A stretch of 7,833 nucleotides of DNA from Phycisphaerae bacterium (GTDB lineage: Bacteria > Planctomycetota > Phycisphaerae > UBA1845), in assembly GCA_021604825.1 (NCBI GenBank), contig BQJS01000216.1, positions 1 through 7,833 of the forward strand, read 5' to 3'. The position numbers and the translations under genes were made by a program. Shown in pieces: positions 1 through 5,495 of this stretch. The notes under the pieces were generated by a model. The model searched no databases and was not told the DNA's origin. It saw only the letters and a program-made list of their open reading frames with translations. The stretch's first letter is position 1; each line of letters starts with the position of its first letter.

Positions 1-618
1 TTTGGATTCTGCTTTCGGTTGTTTGGGAAGCAAGTCGACGATGGCTTGTACAATCGTGGGCGGTTCTTCAAGTCGTCCCTTGCCAACCGATCGACATGCC
101 AGCCACCCTTCCCCCGGGCCAACCAAGTGATATCCGAATTCCTTGACGCGGGCGACGTTGGCTGTGACGGCTGGGTTCGCCCACATGCGATCGTTCATCG
201 CCGGGGCCATCAACACCGGACAGTTCACCGACGTCAACAAGGTTGAAAGCAAATCATCAGCCAACCCATTCGCAGTTTTGGCGATGATGTTGGCTGTGGC
301 GGGCGCGACGACGAAAATGTCTGCTGCGTCGGTCAGCTTGATGTGTTGGGGATCGTAGGAGTGCTGGGGTTTCCAAAGACTCGTCAGCACCTGGCGGCCC
401 GTCAGCGCTTCAAACGTCACCGGACCGACAAACTTCTTCGCCGACTTGGTCATCACGCAGGTCACGCCAGCCCCGCGCTGGACCAACTCAGAGACAACCG
501 AGCAAACCTTGTAGACCGCAATGCCGCCGCTGATCCCGACGACAATTTCAAAACCGCTCAGATCGGACGGGACCGCACCCGAGGCCTGCTCACTTGGATT
601 TGGGCTATGCGCCGCCAT
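1..618 (-). CDS. coaC: Phosphopantothenoylcysteine decarboxylase (CoaC, or N-terminal half of CoaBC), 3' end cut by window
   Basis: This flavoprotein decarboxylates 4'-phospho-N-pantothenoylcysteine to 4'-phosphopantetheine in cytosolic coenzyme A synthesis. I translated 206 codons from ATG 618; no stop is reached before the window edge. Family landmarks are visible: the FMN-binding VGISGGIAVYK (27-37), His92 in QHIKL (equivalent to catalytic His75 of E. coli Dfp), APATAN (105-110), the APAMNDRMW substrate loop (138-146, catalytic Asn142) and LACRSVGKGR (173-182, Cys175 of the flexible flap). After the usual ACG, many homologues have Glu or Asp; here the cysteine is followed by Arg-Ser. The visible part is the complete decarboxylase domain. 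Residues 187-206 look like the domain end, so the gene could stop just outside the window or continue into a CoaB ligase domain. The start overlaps the end of rpoZ by 14 bases, with GAGG 6 bases upstream. It is the last visible gene of the operon. Confidence 0.93.
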   Translation of the reverse strand, partial: MAAHSPNPSEQASGAVPSDLSGFEIVVGISGGIAVYKVCSVVSELVQRGAGVTCVMTKSAKKFVGPVTFEALTGRQVLTSLWKPQHSYDPQHIKLTDAADIFVVAPATANIIAKTANGLADDLLSTLLTSVNCPVLMAPAMNDRMWANPAVTANVARVKEFGYHLVGPGEGWLACRSVGKGRLEEPPTIVQAIVDLLPKQPKAESK

Positions 619-832
619 CCTCTTCCTCTACGTCGGCGATGTACTCCTTGACGTCGATCTTGCCTTCGTCGATTTCCTTCACGACGACTTCGATATCCGT
701 CATGCCCTTGGTTTCAACCATCGGACGAGCGCCTTGCAGCAATTCCACCAACCGGCGCTGGATCAGCGCGGTCAAACGAAACCGCCCGCCAACCTTCGCA
801 ATCAACTCGTCACTCTTCAGTCCTTCAATCAT
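605..832 (-). CDS. rpoZ: DNA-directed RNA polymerase omega subunit
   Basis: The omega subunit binds the beta-prime C-terminus and helps assemble RNA polymerase; in some bacteria it is also part of a ppGpp site. The 75-residue product carries the family core: IAKVGGRFRLTALIQRRL (11-28), equivalent to GNRFxLVxxAxxRAR of E. coli, then LLQGARPMVE (31-40) and VVVKEIDEGKI (49-59), followed by an acidic tail. It is shorter than E. coli omega (91 residues), as I expect for planctomycete omegas. I chose ATG 832 because GAGG lies 8 bases upstream and the conserved alignment starts there. The frame stays open to a TTG at 859, which adds nine residues without a better ribosome site. It lies between gmk and coaC, a conserved neighbourhood, and overlaps coaC by 14 bases. 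Confidence 0.9.
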   Translation of the reverse strand: MIEGLKSDELIAKVGGRFRLTALIQRRLVELLQGARPMVETKGMTDIEVVVKEIDEGKIDVKEYIADVEEEDGGA

Positions 833-861
833 CTCTTGTTCCTCAACAAAGCCCTTCAAAT

Positions 862-894
862 CCGTTTGGCCGCCTAGCCATGACTATCAAACGG
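862..894 (-). other. Hairpin in the gmk-rpoZ spacer
   Basis: Seven-base inverted repeat CCGTTTG/CAAACGG separated by 19 bases, within the 67-base spacer between the gmk stop and the rpoZ start. There is no T-run after it, so it is not a typical terminator. It could be a processing or stability element, but the stem is short and the loop long, so chance is possible. Confidence 0.3.
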
Positions 895-899
895 CCATA

Positions 900-1499
900 T
901 TATCGCTTCGTAATGATACCGATGATTTCGTCCACCGTGTCATCAAGTACGTCGTTCGTCACAAAATGCTGGTAGCAACCGGAATCCCTCGCGATGGCGA
1001 TCTCACCGTCGGCTTTCTGCAACCGGCGGGCCATGATGTCTGCCGATTCTGTCTTGCGACCTTCCAACCGCGCCTTCAATGATTCAAAATCGGGCGGCAA
1101 CACAAAAATCCGGCAGGAATCGGGCATCTGCTTGGCAATCTGAACGCCACCCTGCACGTCAATTTCGGTAATCACGATCTTACCATCCGCGACCCAGCGT
1201 TTCACGGGAGCCGCCGGCGTGCCATACCAATGACCGCAATACTCAGCCGACTCCAAGAATTCGCCATTGGTCCGGCGGCGATCGAAATCCTCGGGATCGA
1301 TGTATTCGTAACTCGACCCCTCAGCCTCGCTGCCTCGAAGCGGACGCGTGGTGGCTGACACACTCCAAACCGCGTTCGGCAACCGCTCCAACAGCAGATT
1401 GCAGATCGAAGTCTTGCCCGTACCAGACGGACCGCTGATGACAACCAGATTCCCCATACCAGTCGCTGCCTTTTGTTCCGACTGGGAACTACTCAACAT
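900..1499 (-). CDS. gmk: Guanylate kinase
   Basis: Cytosolic kinase converting GMP and ATP to GDP and ADP, an essential step of GTP supply. The 199-residue length fits the family. Visible motifs are the P-loop GPSGTGKT (23-30), VSATTR (47-52) and EGSSYEYID (60-68) of the GMP-binding region, EFLESAEYCGHWYGTP (80-95), IDVQGGVQI (113-121), IFVLPPDFESLKARLEGR (131-148) and a lid with RKTES. The family GMP site usually has a charged PRPGE-like stretch after TTR; here it reads PLRGSE. ATG 1499 is favoured by AAGGAG about 10 bases upstream. A second methionine (residue 15) lies close to the conserved core but has a weaker ribosome site. The start overlaps the end of yicC by 11 bases, suggesting translational coupling; rpoZ follows after 67 bases. 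Confidence 0.96.
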   Translation of the reverse strand: MLSSSQSEQKAATGMGNLVVISGPSGTGKTSICNLLLERLPNAVWSVSATTRPLRGSEAEGSSYEYIDPEDFDRRRTNGEFLESAEYCGHWYGTPAAPVKRWVADGKIVITEIDVQGGVQIAKQMPDSCRIFVLPPDFESLKARLEGRKTESADIMARRLQKADGEIAIARDSGCYQHFVTNDVLDDTVDEIIGIITKR

Positions 1500-2373
1500 T
1501 CTGAATCTGCTCCTTCAATCGATCGATGCCACCTTTAATCTCAACCACGTCTCTGGCGATGGCGGCGTTGTTGCTCTTGCTGCCGATGGTGTTGGTTTCG
1601 CGGAGCATTTCCTGCGCGAGGAAATCGAGCTTACGCCCCACCGAACCACCACTGTCACACAGTTCAATGAACTGATTCAAATGCGATTCCAAGCGTGACG
1701 TTTCTTCGCTGATGTCGCATCGATCGGCATACACCGCCACTTCGCGAAGCAGCGACTCTTTGTCCACGTCCAGCTTTGCGGTACGCAACAAATGCGACAC
1801 GCGCTCTTGCAACTTGGTGTGATACTCTTCAATGACTTTAGGCGCTTGCACCGCGATATCGCCAGCCAACCGGCGAATCTCGTTGCAGTTGTTCATCAAG
1901 TCGTCGCGAAGGGCTTTGCCCTCGACCTCTCGCATCTCGACGAGCATCGCCAACGCCTGCTTGCCAAGCGATTCAACGAGCGTCCATTCCTGCTCGCGAA
2001 GCTCTTCATCCAGTTCCGGCGACTCGCAAACCCCTGGCAATGTCAGCAGAGACGCGAGATCCACCGTCCCATTGATGCCGTCCGGAAGATTCGTTTCGCG
2101 GATCTGATCCAGATAACTTTCGAGGGCATCGCTGTTGATTTCGTAAGCGGCAGCCGCGTTCTTGCCACGGACGCGCAACATGAATGAAACGCTTCCACGG
2201 GAAAGATGGCGTCGCAGCAGCTTTTCGACGTCGGCTTCCATGAATTGAAAGCGGTCGGGCAGCTTGATGGATGCCTTGAAATAGCGGTTGTTGAGGCTGC
2301 GGATTTCGACCGAAAAACCGATACCGTCCCGAACAACAGTCGCCTCGCCAAAACCTGTCATCGACTGGATCAT
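1489..2373 (-). CDS. yicC: YicC/YloC family endoribonuclease
   Basis: Member of the YicC/YloC family. E. coli YicC is an oligomeric endoribonuclease implicated in RNA turnover, including the small RNA RyhB. The 294-residue length is typical. The N-terminal hallmark SMTGFGEA (4-11) and IRSLNNRYFK (24-33) are present, as are the C-terminal hallmarks YADRCDISEETSRLESHLNQF (215-235, in two parts around the acidic DISEE) and GRKLDFLAQEMLRETNTIGSKS (246-267). The middle third is helical and charged, as in relatives. The start at ATG 2373 has only a weak GGA-type ribosome site, but it keeps the conserved N-terminus, which usually begins a few residues before MTGFG. It directly precedes and overlaps gmk, the same pairing as yloC with gmk in Bacillus and yicC-like genes elsewhere. 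secG lies 72 bases upstream. Confidence 0.95.
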   Translation of the reverse strand: MIQSMTGFGEATVVRDGIGFSVEIRSLNNRYFKASIKLPDRFQFMEADVEKLLRRHLSRGSVSFMLRVRGKNAAAAYEINSDALESYLDQIRETNLPDGINGTVDLASLLTLPGVCESPELDEELREQEWTLVESLGKQALAMLVEMREVEGKALRDDLMNNCNEIRRLAGDIAVQAPKVIEEYHTKLQERVSHLLRTAKLDVDKESLLREVAVYADRCDISEETSRLESHLNQFIELCDSGGSVGRKLDFLAQEMLRETNTIGSKSNNAAIARDVVEIKGGIDRLKEQIQNVE

Positions 2374-2445
2374 AAGACCGTCCGGGATTGATTCGTGACT
2401 GTAACTTCTAAAAATATTCCCGCGTGATCCGAGCCATGGTTGACC

Positions 2446-3066
2446 TTATGGCGTCTCAGGCGAACCTTCTTCACCATCGTCACCAGTCGCATCGTCACCA
2501 GCTGCATCGTCGTCGCTTGGGTCTTCGGTTGTTTCAGTATCTTCTGTTCCAGCGTCGCCCTCGTCACCGTCATCTGCGCCGTCGTCGGCAACGTCGTCTT
2601 CTGACGGGGCTGCATCTTCGTCGTTCGCAGGAATTGTCGCGGTCGCGTCATCGTCCGCCGAAGGCTTGTCGGTTGTCGTATCGGTCGTCGGAATCGTCAC
2701 CGGGACGCTGACCGGATTTGCACCAGCCCCCCCTGCACCGCTGACCGGAACACTGGGTGCTGTTCCCGATGGCGAACTTCGCACTGTGGTAGCCGCCGTG
2801 TTGATTCCTTCCGGTCGCATCACGTAGTTGCCGAAAATCGTCAGCAGCAGAAACACAAACGCGAGGACCACCGTGATGCCTGTGAAAACATCGCCGGTCT
2901 TGGCTCCGAACGCGCCACCGCCTCCGCCACCACCGCCAAACGCACTGGCCAACCCACCGCCGCGACCCTTCTGAATCAGAATGATCATCATCAAGAGGAT
3001 GCAAACGAATCCGAGGGCCATGCCCATTACGATTTGCGAAAACGACGCCGCCAACATCACTGTCAT
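2446..3066 (-). CDS. secG: Preprotein translocase subunit SecG with long acidic tail
   Basis: SecG is the small accessory subunit of the SecYEG channel that helps SecA-driven export. The core is in residues 1-81: a first membrane segment at about 8-31, the conserved IQKGRGGGLASAFG loop (31-44) extended by a run of eight glycines, AFGAKTGD (52-59), and a second membrane segment at about 60-80. Usual SecG proteins are 75-120 residues; this one has 206. The excess is a disordered-looking tail: Pro/Ser/Val/Gly-rich at 95-127, then 128-206 with 33 Asp/Glu and one Lys. By family topology the tail should face the periplasm. ATG 3066 is supported by AAGGA about 9 bases upstream; ATG 3057 is an alternative. 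It sits between tpiA and yicC, 74 and 72 bases away. Identification of the core is secure; no function is known to me for the tail. Confidence 0.92.
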   Translation of the reverse strand: MTVMLAASFSQIVMGMALGFVCILLMMIILIQKGRGGGLASAFGGGGGGGGAFGAKTGDVFTGITVVLAFVFLLLTIFGNYVMRPEGINTAATTVRSSPSGTAPSVPVSGAGGAGANPVSVPVTIPTTDTTTDKPSADDDATATIPANDEDAAPSEDDVADDGADDGDEGDAGTEDTETTEDPSDDDAAGDDATGDDGEEGSPETP

Positions 3067-3101
3067 TTCAGGTGTTCCTTCACTTCGTCAATAGCAAGCG
3101 A

Positions 3102-3124
3102 CCCACCCAATGTTCTTGGGCGGG
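3102..3124 (-). promoter_or_regulatory. Hairpin between tpiA and secG
   Basis: In the minus-strand RNA, CCCGCCCAA and UUGGGUGGG form a 9-base-pair stem (one G-U pair) around a GAACA loop, 16 bases after the tpiA stop. On the plus strand the same position is an A-C mismatch. No U-run follows, so it is probably not a classical terminator. It may be a pause, processing or 3'-end stability element inside the operon. The role is inferred. Confidence 0.5.
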
Positions 3125-3140
3125 CAGCGAATGGTCCCAA

Positions 3141-3902
3141 TTACGCCGATTCCTGCGCAGCCGATATAATAGCGACAAAATCGTCGGCGACCAGACACGC
3201 CCCGCCGACCAGCCCACCATCGACGTCCGGGCACTCAAAAAGCGACTTGGCGTTGCCCGGTTTGACGCTTCCGCCGTACTGAATCCGAAGCTGCTGAGCC
3301 GTCGATTCGCCGAAAAACCCGCCTAATTTCGCCCGTACGAAGGCATGGACGCTCTGGGCCTGATCCGGGGTGGCTGTCTTGCCCGTCCCGATCGCCCAAA
3401 CCGGCTCATACGCCAGGGTCAAAAGATCGGTCCGCAGATCGGCAGAGAGGGCCTCCTGAAGCTGCGACTCTACCACCCGCTCGGTCTGGCCCGTTTCCCG
3501 TTCCTCAAGCTGCTCGCCAATACAATAGATCACATGTAATCCGGCTTGCTGAGCCGCGACAACCTTCTTGCGAAGCATCTCGCCAGTCTCACCAAATACG
3601 TGTCGCCGCTCGCTGTGGCCAATAATCACGTAGGTACAACCGGCTGCCGCGACCATCGGAGGTGAAATCTCACCCGTAAACGCCCCCTTCGCCTCGAAGT
3701 GGCAGTTCTGAGCGCCGACCTTAATTTCCGTCTTGTCGACTTCGCGACCCATCGGATAGAGCAGCGTGGCTGGCGTACACACCGCAACATCCACGGTTAA
3801 CGGATTGGGCAGCTTGGCACGCAAACCAGCCATCAGCTCCCGAGCAGCCGCAAGGTCGTTGTGCATCTTCCAGTTACCAGCAACAAAAGGCTTTCGCTTC
3901 AC
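3141..3902 (-). CDS. tpiA: Triosephosphate isomerase
   Basis: Interconverts dihydroxyacetone phosphate and glyceraldehyde 3-phosphate in glycolysis and gluconeogenesis; cytosolic dimer. The 253 residues match the usual length. Catalytic landmarks are all present: AGNWKMH (8-14, Asn10 and Lys12), GAQNCHFEAKGAFTGEIS (63-80), VIIGHSERR (92-100, His96), AYEPVWAIGTGKTATP (164-179, catalytic Glu166 and the mobile loop), IQYGGSVKPGN (207-217) and GGLVGGACL (229-237) for phosphate binding. The start is a GTG at 3902, chosen because AAGGAG lies 8 bases upstream and the protein aligns from the usual first strand. It is the first gene of the housekeeping run (tpiA-secG-yicC-gmk-rpoZ-coaC). Upstream there are 143 bases before the orphan genes, so it probably has its own promoter there, although I could not pick a convincing -35/-10 pair. 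Confidence 0.97.
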   Translation of the reverse strand: MKRKPFVAGNWKMHNDLAAARELMAGLRAKLPNPLTVDVAVCTPATLLYPMGREVDKTEIKVGAQNCHFEAKGAFTGEISPPMVAAAGCTYVIIGHSERRHVFGETGEMLRKKVVAAQQAGLHVIYCIGEQLEERETGQTERVVESQLQEALSADLRTDLLTLAYEPVWAIGTGKTATPDQAQSVHAFVRAKLGGFFGESTAQQLRIQYGGSVKPGNAKSLFECPDVDGGLVGGACLVADDFVAIISAAQESA

Positions 3903-4045
3903 GAGCGTATCTCCTTTACAGACGTTTGTGATCGAAGCCGAATGCTAACCAATATGCGCGGCATTTGCACGACACAGCAGAATCAAGCGTAGGGTCCGCT
4001 GTGCGGACCGAACAATGCTGGCGTACCGACTACCGCCTGAGTGAT
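3903..4045. other. Intergenic region upstream of tpiA
   Basis: This 143-base spacer holds the tpiA ribosome site (AAGGAG, about 8 bases before GTG) and copy A of the GGTCCGC palindrome (3990-4009). A promoter for the housekeeping operon is expected here, but the candidates I can see (TTGATT and CATATT on the minus strand) are about 24 bases apart, too far for a standard sigma-70 site. I see no gene. Confidence 0.4.
3990..4009 (+). repeat. Palindromic element, copy A
   Basis: Reads TAGGGTCCGCTGTGCGGACC on the plus strand. The core GGTCCGC-TGT-GCGGACC (3993-4009) is a perfect 7-base-pair hairpin. It is the exact 20-base inverted partner of copy C (4777-4796). It lies between the end of the orphan gene at 4046 and tpiA, marking the tpiA-side border of the accessory block. 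No T-run follows in either direction, so it is not a standard terminator. A REP-like element or cassette end is a reasonable inference. Confidence 0.85.
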
Positions 4046-4432
4046 TTATGGCGTTTTATTTTGTTCGCTCCAGAAGCGAATCGTGTCCTTGATACAGCTC
4101 GCAAATTCAGCAAAGTACTGGGCAGCGTCTCCCTCAAGTATTGGAGCAATCTCGTGCAATTGAATGGCAATCTCACTCAACCCGCTTAGTGCCCGTGCGG
4201 AAAGCCAACGCCGATGAATGAACGACTCGATGGCTGCGAACATGTCACTATCGAGCAACGGCAAGCAGTACCCTTTGGAGTCAGCCTCTGACCAGCCTTG
4301 CGGAAAGGGGCGCATCCGCAATTCCTGCCAGCGTTCCACGAGATGATCGTATTCGATTTGCAGTTCAGTATGTTGTAACCAACGTTGCTTCATCTTATGT
4401 ACTTTGCGGGGTCCGCACTTCGGACCGTTCAT
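4046..4432 (-). CDS. Small uncharacterised helical protein
   Basis: I do not recognise this 128-residue protein. It is rich in Trp, Glu, His and Arg. It has a RWQELRMRPFPQGWSE stretch (34-49), a predicted-helical middle including MFAAIESFIHRRWLS (64-78), and a helical end including AQYFAEFASCIKDTIRFW (104-121). No signal peptide or membrane segment is evident, so it is probably cytosolic. Start choice is uncertain. ATG 4432 has AGAGG 8 bases upstream (4441-4445), but its first 13 codons run through palindrome copy B. ATG 4393 (Met14) gives a 115-residue protein and leaves the repeat in the leader, but has no clear ribosome site. The upstream neighbour is the acyl-carrier-like gene, 37 bases away in the same direction, and both are enclosed by inverted copies A and C. 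Base composition looks less GC-rich by eye than the housekeeping genes. A real gene is likely; function unknown. Confidence 0.65.
   Translation of the reverse strand: MNGPKCGPRKVHKMKQRWLQHTELQIEYDHLVERWQELRMRPFPQGWSEADSKGYCLPLLDSDMFAAIESFIHRRWLSARALSGLSEIAIQLHEIAPILEGDAAQYFAEFASCIKDTIRFWSEQNKTP
4410..4426. repeat. Palindromic element, copy B (diverged)
   Basis: Reads GGTCCGCACTTCGGACC on the plus strand. Arms GGTCCG/CGGACC pair over 6 bases with a CACTT loop. It differs from copies A and C only in the centre and outer flank. It lies inside the 5' end of the orphan gene if that starts at 4432, or in its leader if it starts at 4393. With A and C it makes three copies within about 800 bases. 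Confidence 0.75.
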
Positions 4433-4469
4433 GTTGACTACCTCTAGGTGTGATCAGCGGGGTAGCAGT

Positions 4470-4751
4470 TTATGAAAAGCCCAGGTCTTTTGTGAACCAT
4501 GTGCTGCGTTTAATTGAATTCTGACGTGCACCGCAAACGTCTCCAATGTCCTCACAGATCATTTCCCAGAGGTTCTCAGGTACTTGCTGACCAAGTTCAC
4601 TGAGCCGTGCGCCAATAACGAATTGGAGCGCCCCCACGGTGAAGTCCGGCGGATGATGATTCTCAACGAGATCGTCCCAATCCTCAGGGGATATCGTGAA
4701 CCCGAACCGGCGTTCGATACGAAATTGCAAATCAAAAAAATCAAGACCCAT
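4470..4751 (-). CDS. Acyl-carrier-protein-like small protein lacking the phosphopantetheine serine
   Basis: 93 residues. The beginning, MGLDFFDLQFRIERRFGF (1-18), resembles helix II of acyl carrier proteins, where the pattern is LGxDSLDxVELVxxIEExFGI. The following ISPEDWDDLV (20-29) and FTVGALQFVI (37-46) resemble the loop and the 'TVGDLVxYI' helix. The serine that carries phosphopantetheine in true carriers is Phe5 here, and the first helix of the fold is missing because the protein starts at the motif. I recall similar short, serine-less ACP-like proteins in planctomycete genomes; their role is unknown to me. The C-terminal 40 residues, with two Cys (65 and 73), are unassigned. ATG 4751 has only a weak ribosome site. 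It lies 42 bases after the NADAR gene, with palindrome copy C in between, and 37 bases before the orphan gene at 4432. A carrier role is unlikely; a binding or scaffold role is a guess. Confidence 0.6.
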   Translation of the reverse strand: MGLDFFDLQFRIERRFGFTISPEDWDDLVENHHPPDFTVGALQFVIGARLSELGQQVPENLWEMICEDIGDVCGARQNSIKRSTWFTKDLGFS

Positions 4752-4776
4752 GAGAATTGGTCCGTCGAGACGATGT

Positions 4777-4796
4777 GGTCCGCACAGCGGACCCTA
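4777..4796 (-). repeat. Palindromic element, copy C
   Basis: On the minus strand it reads TAGGGTCCGCTGTGCGGACC, identical to copy A on the plus strand, so A and C form exact 20-base inverted repeats around 767 bases with two orphan genes. The core hairpin GGTCCGC-ACA-GCGGACC is at 4777-4793. The TAG at 4796-4794 is the stop codon of the NADAR gene. A half-site, GGTCCG, lies nearby at 4759-4764. Confidence 0.85.
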
Positions 4797-5487
4797 CCGG
4801 CTGTTGGTCGCGTTTAGCGTCTCCCGAATGTCCATGAGTATATCGCAATACCGCCATGCGGGTGGTGCGTCTTTTGATTGTTTGTGATCCGGGCGGAGGA
4901 TCAGGTCGCCCGTTGATCGCAGTGACCTGCTGACATTTGGATTTTGCTGAACCTTTGCGCAGGTGGCTTCGACGATGAGGATGTAATGCTCGTCTTTTTC
5001 CGGCGTGCGATAAAGCATCTTTTTGCCTTCGAACGTTACCCAGTTGATTCCCATTTTCTTCATGTTTTTGGATGCGGCGTTGCCGGCTTGCTTGGCTTGG
5101 TGGCCAATCATTTGGGCGACTTCTGCTCTTGTGTGTGGCCAACTGATGCCGGGGTGGTTCGCTCGCTCGTCGTCGGGGCCTTCGGGGTACTTCATCATCT
5201 GCCAGAAACCTTCTAGACTCTGATAGCGTTTGCCTCGGAATTCAAACGGCGTATGCGCGAAGTTTGAGAGGATGCCCAGCTCGTTTCGCTTTGAAACGAT
5301 CACCTCACCCGGGCCGGCTGCTTGCGGCAGGATCTCCCACCATGCCGCTTCTTTCTCCGGAACCTCCGCCCACCAGTGCGCGGGATAGTTCGACTTTGCC
5401 CGCTGCTCGATTTTGCCGGCGCTTTCGCGATGTCCAGCGCAACCGGCGATCGCAAAACAAGAGAATGCAATAATATAGTCGCGTCAT
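4794..5487 (-). CDS. NADAR-domain protein, probably a lipoprotein, with an apparent one-base frameshift in the signal peptide
   Basis: NADAR (YbiA/DUF1768) proteins are N-glycosidases: YbiA/RibX types act on riboflavin-pathway intermediates and others remove ADP-ribose from guanine. Residue numbers are for a 230-residue corrected reading from ATG 5487. The domain starts at VIVSKRNELGILSNFAHTPF (62-81); RYQSLEGFWQMMKY (87-100) carries the family glutamate (Glu92). Later come QNPNVSRSLRSTGDLIL and WRYCDILMDIRETL near the end. Upstream of the only in-frame conventional start (GTG 5303, 169 residues), the same frame stays open and encodes protein-like sequence (SNYPAHWWAEVPEKEAAWWE, then ILPQAAGPGE) preceded by FAIAGC, a lipobox. 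No ATG opens that frame. An overlapping frame supplies MTRLYYCILLF; removing one T from the T4 run at 5457-5454 joins them into a classical lipoprotein signal ending AIAGC. An upstream ATG at 5499 overlaps the oxidoreductase stop (ATGA). The stop codon lies in palindrome copy C. Confidence 0.8.
5451..5460 (-). other. Putative frameshift site (T4 run) in the NADAR lipoprotein gene
   Basis: The minus strand reads TTGTTTTGCG. Upstream, the frame starting at ATG 5487 encodes MTRLYYCILLF; downstream, the NADAR frame encodes AIAGCAGHRES. Dropping one T fuses the two. This could be a sequencing error, a genuine inactivating mutation, phase variation or +1 slippage. The exact base is not fixed by the sequence, because nearby positions (5485-5450) could also restore the frame. 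Confidence 0.6.
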
Positions 5488-5495
5488 CAAGGCCA

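Noticed and set aside
833..859. TTG start for rpoZ at 859
   Set aside because: It adds nine residues that are not part of the omega core, and ATG 832 has a good GAGG site at proper spacing.
843..881. Twelve-codon leader peptide frame from ATG 881 upstream of rpoZ
   Set aside because: No ribosome site or regulatory codon run; such a short frame is expected by chance.
594..1082. 162-codon plus-strand frame across rpoZ and the end of gmk
   Set aside because: Antisense to two genes with clear family motifs; Ser/Thr-rich shadow with no domain.
2424..2711. Arg/His-rich plus-strand frame
   Set aside because: It is the antisense of the Asp/Glu/Thr/Ala repeat codons of the SecG tail, which explains its composition.
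3990..4796. Integron cassette array with attC sites
   Set aside because: The repeats are short symmetric palindromes without GTTRRRY/RYYYAAC core sites, and no integrase is present.
3990..4796. CRISPR array from the three palindromes
   Set aside because: Only three copies, in different orientations, with unequal spacers of hundreds of bases that contain genes.
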